The notes beneath the pieces were generated by a model. That model saw nothing but the letters and a program-made list of their open reading frames with translations. It searched no databases and was not told the DNA's origin. The translations under genes were made by a program, and so were the position numbers. Below, piece by piece: positions 1 to 6,696 of a DNA stretch of 9,726 nucleotides (the first letter of the stretch is position 1; each line of letters starts with the position of its first letter). The stretch spans positions 1 to 9,726 of the forward strand of contig CAZQOV010000120.1 of assembly GCA_964595055.1 (NCBI GenBank), written 5' to 3'. The stretch is from CAYRTD01 sp964595055. GTDB lineage: Bacteria > Bacteroidota > Bacteroidia > Bacteroidales > GCA-2748055.

Positions 1-1
1 G

Positions 2-841
2 ATGAATTCCGCAAGACTTGGAATTGGAGCTCAATCTGTAGGGCTTGCAGAAGCCGCTTATCGTGAGGCCCTTAAATACGCTAATGAGAGAATTCAGTTT
101 GGAAAACCCATTATAAAATTTCCGGCTGTCTATGAAATGCTGCGCTTAATGGAGGTGAAAACCATTGCTATCCGCAGTTTGCTTTATGAAACAGCAAGAT
201 TTGTGGATATTTATAAAGCCTATGGATCTGTGTCGGAGAAACGGAAACTTGAGGCGGAAGAAAGAAAGGATTCGAAGAAATACCAGCGCCTTGCCGATGT
301 ATTTACCCCATTGTTAAAGCTCGTTTCTTCGGAATATTGCAATCAGATCACTTACGATGCCTTACAAATTCATGGTGGAGCCGGCTTTATGAAGGACTTC
401 CCTATTGAGAGGATATACAGGGATGCAAGAATTACCACTATTTATGAAGGAACTTCCCAGTTACAGGTTGTGGCAGCAATCCGCGGTGTAGGTACCCATG
501 CGTTCCTTAACCGAATAAAAGAATATGAAGCGGAAAAGATGGATCCTGAACTGGAATATCTTCGTAAGATCCTTCAGGATATGACCGGTGAATTTGAAGA
601 ACTGACCCGCTATGTTGATGAATATGATGATGGAGAGTTTATGGATTTCCACGCACGCCGGCTCGTGGAAATGGCCGGTAATATCATTATGGGATATTTG
701 CTTTTGCTGGATAGTATGAGAGATGAAGACTACAGTAATTCTGCAGAAATCTTTATCAAGTTGGCTGTCACAGAAAACAGAGAGAAAGCACTTTATATTC
801 GCAAATCTGAAATCAAGGATCTGGGTATTTTTAAATACTAA
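2..841 (+). CDS. Acyl-CoA dehydrogenase, C-terminal part (5' end outside window)
   Basis: This is the C-terminal 279 residues of a FAD-dependent acyl-CoA dehydrogenase, which introduces the alpha-beta double bond in an acyl-CoA and passes electrons to ETF. Visible landmarks, numbered from the first residue in the window, are the helical-domain motif ERIQFGKPI (29-37), LQIHGGAGF (HGG at 124-126) and IYEGTSQLQ, whose Glu149 sits where the catalytic base of many family members lies. About 115 residues follow the catalytic domain (165-279). This C-terminal extension and the charged insert at about 75-95 match the long (roughly 560-600 aa) form common in Bacteroidota, so about half the protein is missing upstream. 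The ATG at position 2 is an internal methionine, not the start. ETF genes often lie next to such genes, but that cannot be seen here. Substrate chain length cannot be read from this fragment. Confidence 0.92.
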   Translation: MNSARLGIGAQSVGLAEAAYREALKYANERIQFGKPIIKFPAVYEMLRLMEVKTIAIRSLLYETARFVDIYKAYGSVSEKRKLEAEERKDSKKYQRLADVFTPLLKLVSSEYCNQITYDALQIHGGAGFMKDFPIERIYRDARITTIYEGTSQLQVVAAIRGVGTHAFLNRIKEYEAEKMDPELEYLRKILQDMTGEFEELTRYVDEYDDGEFMDFHARRLVEMAGNIIMGYLLLLDSMRDEDYSNSAEIFIKLAVTENREKALYIRKSEIKDLGIFKY

Positions 842-867
842 AAATATTAAGTAATCCTTCCATTAAT

Positions 868-908
868 AAAACCGCTCAGTTTTTTGTGAACTGCTGCGGT
901 TTTTTTTT
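868..908 (+). terminator. Intrinsic terminator after the acyl-CoA dehydrogenase
   Basis: AAACCGC (869-875) pairs with GCGGTTT starting at 896. An inner CAGTT/AACTG pair extends the stem and leaves a short TTTTGTG loop. The stem runs directly into an unbroken T tract up to 908. It lies 27 nt after the stop codon and separates this gene from the next operon. Confidence 0.9.
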
Positions 909-964
909 ATTATTGTGAAGTGCTTAACAAAATTTTTACGATTCTTTCGGCCAGGCAAAAAGTC

Positions 965-993
965 TTTGTACCCATTTTATGGTATGAATTTTG
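965..993 (+). promoter_or_regulatory. Possible Bacteroidota-type promoter for the operon starting at 1022
   Basis: TTTG at 965-968 and GAATTTTG at 986-993 resemble the Bacteroidota primary-sigma elements TTTG (-33) and TAnnTTTG (-7), with one mismatch in the TA and 17 nt between them. A promoter is expected here because the preceding gene ends in a terminator and the next gene starts at 1022. The match is modest and other positions in this 110-nt gap are possible. Confidence 0.3.
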
Positions 994-1005
994 CCATAAT
1001 ATGTT

Positions 1006-1013
1006 GAGGAGGA
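1006..1013 (+). promoter_or_regulatory. Strong ribosome binding site fixing the start at 1022
   Basis: GAGGAGGA lies 8 nt before the ATG at 1022. Strong Shine-Dalgarno sequences are uncommon in Bacteroidota, so this decides the start against the longer open frame that begins at 920 and would place this sequence inside the coding region. Confidence 0.75.
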
Positions 1014-1021
1014 GATTGATT

Positions 1022-1486
1022 ATGCAGAATTTAGTAAATAAAATACTGAAGATCCTAAAGGATCACGTACATAATAACAATCAGGAGATCCAGTATAACC
1101 AGGAAGAGATCAACCGGATGATTGCTGATTTCTCGAAAAAATATACCGAGAAAGACCTGGAATATAAAAATGCGTTAAATAAAGAGCTTCTGGGGGAAAA
1201 TGAAGATTTTATTCAGATTCAATTGCAGCTTAATGAATTTATGGAAAAATATGGACACCTTTTTGCCGAGGAAGAAGACAATGATGATGAAGGCTATAAT
1301 ATTGATATTCATGAGGAAATGACACTTCCATATTTTCAGAAAACAATAAATGGTCAGATGAAATTCGATCGGAATCACCCCCAGTTTAATAATGCGAAGT
1401 TCTTTAATAAGTTGCTAAAGTACTACGAGCTGAAAGAAGATTATGAAATGTGTGAGCAGCTTATCCGCTTGAAAAAACTTAAATGA
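1022..1486 (+). CDS. Uncharacterised 154-aa acidic helical protein
   Basis: I do not recognise this protein. It has no signal peptide or membrane segment and looks cytoplasmic. The N-terminal part (1-80) is strongly helical and charged, with a lysine/leucine-rich amphipathic start (VNKILKILKDHV) and coiled-coil-like repeats. An acidic stretch follows (83-99, EEEDNDDE and HEEM), then TINGQMKFDRNHPQF (108-122). A final helix pair (124-154) containing YYELKEDYEMCEQLIRLKK resembles half of a TPR-like repeat. The start was chosen for the AGGAGG site just upstream; the 34 extra residues of the longer frame overlap the likely promoter. It is the first gene after a terminator and 27 nt ahead of the DUF2520 gene, so it probably leads that operon. 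It may be a small adaptor or scaffold, but only its shape supports that. Confidence 0.8.
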   Translation: MQNLVNKILKILKDHVHNNNQEIQYNQEEINRMIADFSKKYTEKDLEYKNALNKELLGENEDFIQIQLQLNEFMEKYGHLFAEEEDNDDEGYNIDIHEEMTLPYFQKTINGQMKFDRNHPQFNNAKFFNKLLKYYELKEDYEMCEQLIRLKKLK

Positions 1487-1513
1487 CCTGTGATTACGCA
1501 GAGGGATCTTCCT

Positions 1514-2317
1514 ATGAAAAAAAATTCCGGTAATAGCAAAAAATGCCGTTTTGTAATTATCGGCGCCGGGAATGTAGGAACACACCTGACCAGAGAATTA
1601 TACCGCAAGGGTTTTCAGCCCGTGAAAATCATCAATCGTTCTCCTGACAAAGCAAAAAAATTGGCCAAAGAAACAAATTGTGATCATTTTTCCGCTGATG
1701 TAAACATTGATACCCAACCCGACTTTATCCTTATTGCAGTAAATGATGATTCCCTACCGGAAATAGTAAAAAAGATAAGCCCTGGTAATGTCCCGGTAAT
1801 TCATTGTTCAGGTAGTACCCCAATATCCGTGTTTCCTGTAGATTTTTTCCACTATGGGGTTTTATATCCACTACAAACACTCTCAACAGGCAGAACCCCG
1901 GTTTTTGAAAAAATCCCTTTTTTACTGGAAGCCTCTGATGATGAAACCATAGATTTGCTTAAGTATATTGCTTCCTCATTAAGCGATGTTGTGCTTGAAA
2001 TGAATTCCAAAGACCGTCTCAAATATCATATTGCTGCAGTATTCGCAAGTAATTTTACCTATCATATGCTAAGCCTTGCATCGGATTACCTAAAGAAGAA
2101 TAAATTGCCCGATGATATTTTAGAGCCTTTAATTCAGGAAACCATTTTCAAATTTTTCGAACGGGGAGGTCAGGATGGGCAAACCGGTCCAGCTGTCAGG
2201 GAAGATATGAAAATCCTAAAGAAACATAAGGAAATGCTAAAAAATGATCCTGACTTTCAAAAAATATATACTTTTGTAAGCAAAAGCATCATACAGTATA
2301 AAATGATAAAAGAGTAA
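1514..2317 (+). CDS. DUF2520-family Rossmann-fold NAD(P)-binding protein
   Basis: The 267-aa product starts at the ATG at 1514, preceded by AGAGGG at 1500-1505; an in-frame GTG at 1490 is less likely. The N-terminal Rossmann domain shows FVIIGAGNVGTHL, with G17-A-G19-N-V-G22 as dinucleotide-binding loop, followed by NRSPDKAKKLA. HCSGS and YPLQTLS in the middle and TGPAVREDMKILKKH near the end are hallmarks of the Rossmann-like/DUF2520 pair. In that family a 6-phosphogluconate-dehydrogenase-like helical domain follows the cofactor domain. Such proteins are often annotated as NADP or F420-dependent oxidoreductases, but the substrate is unknown to me. It lies 8 nt before the KdsC-like gene, so cotranscription is very likely. 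Fold assignment is firm; reaction is open. Confidence 0.88.
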   Translation: MKKNSGNSKKCRFVIIGAGNVGTHLTRELYRKGFQPVKIINRSPDKAKKLAKETNCDHFSADVNIDTQPDFILIAVNDDSLPEIVKKISPGNVPVIHCSGSTPISVFPVDFFHYGVLYPLQTLSTGRTPVFEKIPFLLEASDDETIDLLKYIASSLSDVVLEMNSKDRLKYHIAAVFASNFTYHMLSLASDYLKKNKLPDDILEPLIQETIFKFFERGGQDGQTGPAVREDMKILKKHKEMLKNDPDFQKIYTFVSKSIIQYKMIKE

Positions 2318-2325
2318 TCAATTGC

Positions 2326-2847
2326 ATGGGGAATTTTAAAGAGGATCTGAGAAAAGTAAAAGCTTTCATTTTTGATGTTGACGGGGTTTTTTCTACCAGT
2401 AAAATCATTTTACATCCATCCGGAGACATGATGAGAACCATGAATATTAAGGATGGTTTTGCCTGTTTTTTTTTGATAAAAAAAGGATTTCCGGTCGCCA
2501 TAATAACCGGAGGGAATTCCGAATCGGTGAGAATGAGATTTGAAAAGCTGGGCGTAAAAGATATCTATATGGAATCTTCAAATAAAATGAAAGATTTCGA
2601 ACATTTTATTTATAAATATAAACTGAAACCTGAAAATGTCCTGTACATGGGGGATGATTTGCCTGATTATCAGGTGATGAAGAAAGTGGGAGTGCCTACC
2701 TGTCCGGCAGATGCCGTCGAAGAGATTAAATCAGTATCCCGGTATATTTCCGACAAAAACGGGGGAGAGGGTTGTGTGAGAGATGTGATTGAACAGGTCT
2801 TGCGGGTGAACGGATATTGGATGGATACTGAAGTATTCGCATGGTAA
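2326..2847 (+). CDS. kdsC: KdsC-like HAD-IIIA phosphatase
   Basis: The 173-aa protein has the length and motifs of capless C0 HAD phosphatases of the KdsC type, which hydrolyse 3-deoxy-D-manno-octulosonate 8-phosphate to Kdo for lipid A core synthesis and act as tetramers. Motif I is FDVDGV (nucleophile D17, general acid D19), motif II is IITGG (T61), the motif III lysine is probably K87 (SSNKMKD) and motif IV is MGDDLPD (D110, D111, D114). The C-terminal NGGEGCVRDVIEQVL corresponds to the conserved GGxGxVRE tail that reaches a neighbouring active site. Related enzymes act on other sugar acids such as N-acylneuraminate 9-phosphate, so the exact substrate is inferred. No kdsA, kdsB or kdsD is adjacent. 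A T9 tract followed closely by A7 lies at 2466-2484 within codons for FFLIKK. Confidence 0.85.
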   Translation: MGNFKEDLRKVKAFIFDVDGVFSTSKIILHPSGDMMRTMNIKDGFACFFLIKKGFPVAIITGGNSESVRMRFEKLGVKDIYMESSNKMKDFEHFIYKYKLKPENVLYMGDDLPDYQVMKKVGVPTCPADAVEEIKSVSRYISDKNGGEGCVRDVIEQVLRVNGYWMDTEVFAW

Positions 2848-2857
2848 ATAAATTGGC

Positions 2858-3832
2858 ATGATAAAGGCTATTAGTCAACTGATTCGTTTACCTAACCTTG
2901 TGATTATTGCAGCTACGCAATACTTAATGAGGCATATGGTTATTTCACCCTTTTTGAGGGTTAACGGCTTTAGCTTGCAAATGGATAATTTTCATTTTGC
3001 CCTTCTTGTGCTTTCTACTCTTTTTATCGCCGCAGCCGGTTATACCATTAACGATTATTTTGATACCCGGACCGACAGGGTGAATAAACCCGAAAGTGTG
3101 TTGATAGATAAGGAAATTTCGCGTCACCTGGCCATCAATCTTCATACGGTATTAAATGTTATTGGAGTGGGTCTTGGTATTTATCTTTCCTTTCATATCA
3201 AAATTCCCGGAATGTCATTGCTTTTTTTACTTACTGCCGGGATGCTGTGGTTTTATTCCTCAAATTATAAACGGCAGTTTTTTATTGGAAATTTAATTGT
3301 TAGCCTTATGATTGGCATTGTGCCCATGATGGTTATCCTTTTTGAATTGCCACTGCTTAACAGGCAATACGGAGAAACCATGCTGAAAGCCGGGGCAAAT
3401 TTTAATTATATTTTCTACTGGGTTGCCGGTTTTTCTTTCTTTGCTTTCTTTACCAATCTTATCAGGGAAATAGTAAAGGATGCCGAAGATTTTGAAGGGG
3501 ATAGTGCATATGGGATGAATACTTTTCCTGTTCAACTTGGAATCCCACTAACAAAGGTTTTTATCATTTTTCTTATTAGTATCCTGCTGGTTATGCTAGC
3601 CCTGGTCCTGTATAAATATATACTTCTCAGTGCTGAGGAATTTGATTTTCTCTCAGGATTTTATTTCCTCATGACTATTTTTATTCCTTTACTTTTTGTA
3701 ATTTTTCAAATTGCTATTGCAAAAAACAGAAGAGATTATCATCTTTCGAGTCAGATTCTGAAAATGGTTATGCTTTTCGGAGTTTTATACTCGGTGATCG
3801 TATTCTATATGCTGAATTTTAGATTAAACTGA
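2858..3832 (+). CDS. UbiA-superfamily membrane prenyltransferase
   Basis: The 324-aa integral membrane protein has about eight to nine hydrophobic segments. It carries both Asp-rich motifs of UbiA-type prenyltransferases: NDYFDTRTD (N65, D66, D69, D73) and KDAEDFEGD (D208, D211, D215), which bind Mg-diphosphate of an isoprenoid donor. The second motif is followed by TFPVQLG, as in many UbiA proteins. Bacteroidota homologues are often named geranylgeranylglycerol-phosphate geranylgeranyltransferase. Menaquinone (MenA-like), heme (CtaB-like) or ether-lipid roles are all formally possible, and the sequence read by eye does not separate them. It starts 10 nt after the KdsC-like gene and ends 6 nt before maf, clearly inside the operon. 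Superfamily assignment is sure; the acceptor substrate is not. Confidence 0.9.
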   Translation: MIKAISQLIRLPNLVIIAATQYLMRHMVISPFLRVNGFSLQMDNFHFALLVLSTLFIAAAGYTINDYFDTRTDRVNKPESVLIDKEISRHLAINLHTVLNVIGVGLGIYLSFHIKIPGMSLLFLLTAGMLWFYSSNYKRQFFIGNLIVSLMIGIVPMMVILFELPLLNRQYGETMLKAGANFNYIFYWVAGFSFFAFFTNLIREIVKDAEDFEGDSAYGMNTFPVQLGIPLTKVFIIFLISILLVMLALVLYKYILLSAEEFDFLSGFYFLMTIFIPLLFVIFQIAIAKNRRDYHLSSQILKMVMLFGVLYSVIVFYMLNFRLN

Positions 3833-3838
3833 CTCAAA

Positions 3839-4438
3839 ATGTTGTTGGATGAGCTGAAAGATTTCAATATTATCCTGGCTTCACAATCTCCCCGGAGACA
3901 TCATCTGTTAAAAGAAACTGGCCTGTCTTTTTCCATCAGCCATCTTCATGTAATTGATGAAGATTTTCCAATAAATATGGGGAAATTTGAAGTTCCCGTT
4001 CATCTTGCCGAACAAAAATCAAAAGCCTATTCGGAATCTCTTAAAGAAAAGGATATATTGATTACAGCCGATACCATAGTATGGTTTGAAAATGCGGTGA
4101 TCAATAAGCCAAATGACAGGAAAGAAGCAATTGACTTCCTTCACAGACTTTCCGGGAATATGCATGAGGTTGTAACCGGAATGTGCCTGCGCGGAAAGTC
4201 GCAGATGCTTAGTTTTTACTCATATTCAGAAGTTTATTTTGCCGATTTGAAAGAGGATGAAATCCTGTATTATGTTGAAAAATATAAACCCTTTGATAAA
4301 GCAGGAGCCTATGGCATACAGGAATGGATAGGATATATTGGTATCCATGAGATAAGAGGATCGTTTTTCAATGTAATGGGACTTCCGGTTCAGCTACTCT
4401 ATCAGAAACTTGGAGAATTTATTAATAAAGAAGACTAA
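3839..4438 (+). CDS. maf: Maf-family nucleoside triphosphate pyrophosphatase
   Basis: The 199-aa protein matches Maf/YhdE, which cleaves dTTP/UTP or modified nucleotides to the monophosphate and pyrophosphate, a house-cleaning role in the cytoplasm. The signature loop LASQSPRRHHLL (S15, S17, R19, R20) is near the N-terminus. ITADTIV holds the putative catalytic D78, and DKAGAYGIQ (153-161) and GSFFNVMGLPV (174-184) complete the family pattern. The DKAGAYGIQ form is typical of the dTTP/UTP subgroup rather than the m7GTP subgroup (YceF). Length is normal. The start codon overlaps no neighbour but is only 6 nt after ubiA, and the S46 peptidase follows within 10 nt, so it is in the middle of the operon. 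Confidence 0.94.
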   Translation: MLLDELKDFNIILASQSPRRHHLLKETGLSFSISHLHVIDEDFPINMGKFEVPVHLAEQKSKAYSESLKEKDILITADTIVWFENAVINKPNDRKEAIDFLHRLSGNMHEVVTGMCLRGKSQMLSFYSYSEVYFADLKEDEILYYVEKYKPFDKAGAYGIQEWIGYIGIHEIRGSFFNVMGLPVQLLYQKLGEFINKED

Positions 4439-4448
4439 TTAATTGACG

Positions 4449-6614
4449 ATGAAAAGGTTTACAATCATTTTTTGTCTTATCAGCTTTGTATTTCATTTAC
4501 GTGCAGATGAGGGGATGTGGATTCCTCTTTTGCTTGAAAAATATAATATTGAAGAGATGCAGGAGCAGGGATTCAGATTATCGGCTGATGATATTTATGC
4601 TGTCAATAAGGCAAGCCTAAAAGATGCTGTAGTGATTTTTGGTGGGGGGTGCACAGGTGAGCTCATTTCGGATAAAGGATTGCTCCTGACAAATCATCAT
4701 TGTGGGCATAGCTATATTCAATCGCATAGCAGTGTCGAAAGTGATTATCTCACTGAAGGATTCTGGGCGATGTCCATGGAAGAAGAAATACCGAATCCTG
4801 GATTGAGCGTTACTTTTCTGGAACGAATTGAAGATGTTACACAAAAGGTATTGGAGGGAACAGAAAATGAACTTACCGAACGGGCACGTCTGGCAAAAGT
4901 AAATGAAAATATCCAAAAGATCATTGCTCCGCTTAACAATGGCAAATACAAAAGAGCTGTAATTAAGCCCTTTTATTATGGAAATGAATACTATATGTTT
5001 ATTTATAAAATTTACACCGATGTCAGGCTGGTGGGAGCACCTCCGGGAGCCATAGGGAATTACGGAAAAGATCATGATAACTGGATGTGGCCGAGGCATA
5101 CCGGCGATTTCAGTATCTTCCGGGTTTATGTCGGTCCGGATAATGAACCCGCAGATTATTCCCCGGATAATGTACCTTATACACCCAAAAAGCATTTCAC
5201 CATATCTCTCGATGGTTATGAACATGGCGATTTTACGATGGTAATGGGATATCCTGGAAGTACAACTCAGTATTATACCCCCGATGCTGTTGAAATGCTC
5301 GTAAATAAATCTTATCCCAGGAAAATTGAAATACGCGGAGCCAGACTCGATATTATGGATAAACATATGAAAGAGGATGTTGAAATAAGGATAAAATATG
5401 CTTCAAAATATCGCAGGGTAAGCAATGCATGGAAAAAGTGGCAGGGTATAATACATGGACTGGAAAGAGTAGATGCTATTGAAAAGAAGAAACAAATGGA
5501 AGAAGAGTTCCGCCTGTGGGTGAAAGCAAATGAAGAAAGAAATGAAAAATACGGCACCGTTCTATCGGAACTGTCGGTTCTTTATGAAGAGTTATCCGAT
5601 TATCTGCTGGTATATGAGTATGCCGGAGAAGCGGTCCTTGCGACGGAACTTATGGATCTTATGGCAGAAATTAATGAATTTCTAATTGAAAATTCCGGGA
5701 AATCAGAAGAAGGAAAAAAGGAAGCAAAGGATAAATTCCTGATGAAAGTGGATGAATTTTTTAAAAATTATCACCAGCCAATTGATGAAGAAATCTATGC
5801 TGCAGTTCTGAAAGCATTTTACCAGGATATCAATTCGTCCTTTCATCCGGATGTTTTTCAAGAGATTCATACCAGATACAAGGGAAATTATTTGAAATTT
5901 GCGAAGAAACAATTCAAAAAAACAAATTTTAATACCAAAGATGAAGTTTATAATTTCTTTGCTGACTATCCGGAAAAAGAGGCTAATCTGGAGAAAGAAC
6001 TTATGAAGGATAGGCTTTTTCAGACATTCCTAAGCTTTTCCGAAATCTATACCGAAGAGGTAAATGCAAGATTTAGTTTTCTGGAAGATGAGATTCAATA
6101 TACCTATCGAACTTATATGAAAGGCCTCAGGGAAATGCATGTAAATGAGGTTTTGTATCCGGATGCCAACTTTACCATGAGAGTTGCTTACGGGGAGGTT
6201 GAGGGCTATTCTCCAAGGGATGCGGTTATTTATAAGTATGAAACAACACTCTCCGGGGTCATAAATAAGTACGAAACTGGCCTGCCTGACTATTCTCTTC
6301 CTGAAAAGCTGTTGAATCTTTATGAACAGAAAGATTATGGAAGATATGGAAGTGAAGACGGACAAATGAATGTTTGTTTTATTGCCAGTAACCATACTTC
6401 CGGTGGAAATTCAGGCAGCCCTGTATTGAATGCAAATGGAGAACTCATTGGATTGAATTTTGACCGGAACTGGGAAGGGACCATGTCTGATATTTTTTAT
6501 GATAAATCACAATGCAGAAATATTTCAGTAGATATTCGCTATATCCTTTTTATTATTGATAAATTTGCTGATGCAGGTTATCTGATCGAGGAAATGGATA
6601 TCGTACAAAATTGA
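4449..6614 (+). CDS. dpp11: S46 dipeptidyl peptidase, DPP11 type (Asp/Glu-specific)
   Basis: This 721-aa exopeptidase releases dipeptides from peptide N-termini in the periplasm. The start is the ATG at 4449; an in-frame TTG two codons earlier is less likely. A signal peptide (KR, then FTIIFCLISFVF) ends around HLRA|DEG, A19-D20. The chymotrypsin-like catalytic triad is split by a helical domain: H84 in TNHHCG, D220 in RHTGDF and S655 in GGNSGSPV. NWMWPR (from N211) and D672 lie where the family holds the substrate N-terminus. R673, 18 residues after the catalytic Ser, corresponds to the Arg that gives Porphyromonas gingivalis DPP11 its preference for Asp/Glu at P1; DPP7 has Gly there. The family numbering of triad and Arg is from memory. 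Length fits (about 720 aa). It closes the packed gene run that began at 1022. Confidence 0.95.
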   Translation: MKRFTIIFCLISFVFHLRADEGMWIPLLLEKYNIEEMQEQGFRLSADDIYAVNKASLKDAVVIFGGGCTGELISDKGLLLTNHHCGHSYIQSHSSVESDYLTEGFWAMSMEEEIPNPGLSVTFLERIEDVTQKVLEGTENELTERARLAKVNENIQKIIAPLNNGKYKRAVIKPFYYGNEYYMFIYKIYTDVRLVGAPPGAIGNYGKDHDNWMWPRHTGDFSIFRVYVGPDNEPADYSPDNVPYTPKKHFTISLDGYEHGDFTMVMGYPGSTTQYYTPDAVEMLVNKSYPRKIEIRGARLDIMDKHMKEDVEIRIKYASKYRRVSNAWKKWQGIIHGLERVDAIEKKKQMEEEFRLWVKANEERNEKYGTVLSELSVLYEELSDYLLVYEYAGEAVLATELMDLMAEINEFLIENSGKSEEGKKEAKDKFLMKVDEFFKNYHQPIDEEIYAAVLKAFYQDINSSFHPDVFQEIHTRYKGNYLKFAKKQFKKTNFNTKDEVYNFFADYPEKEANLEKELMKDRLFQTFLSFSEIYTEEVNARFSFLEDEIQYTYRTYMKGLREMHVNEVLYPDANFTMRVAYGEVEGYSPRDAVIYKYETTLSGVINKYETGLPDYSLPEKLLNLYEQKDYGRYGSEDGQMNVCFIASNHTSGGNSGSPVLNANGELIGLNFDRNWEGTMSDIFYDKSQCRNISVDIRYILFIIDKFADAGYLIEEMDIVQN

Positions 6615-6683
6615 TATCCGTGCAGGTTAAGTGGAGAAAAACATGTCTTACAAAAAGATTGCCTGATATTAATACTTGAAAAA

Positions 6684-6689
6684 GAGGGG
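6684..6689 (+). promoter_or_regulatory. Ribosome binding site fixing the start at 6697
   Basis: GAGGGG sits 7 nt before the ATG at 6697. It favours this start over the in-frame TTG at 6676, which would add the seven residues MKKRGKK and place the site inside the gene. Confidence 0.6.
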
Positions 6690-6696
6690 CAAAAAA

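Noticed and set aside
920..1021. N-terminal extension of the 154-aa protein from a start at 920
   Set aside because: It overlaps the probable promoter and contains the strong AGGAGG site at 1007-1012. The extra 34 residues look like translated spacer.
4617..5366. 249-aa open frame on the minus strand inside the S46 peptidase gene
   Set aside because: The plus strand encodes an intact, motif-complete peptidase. The antisense product has no recognisable domain and is a codon-bias shadow.
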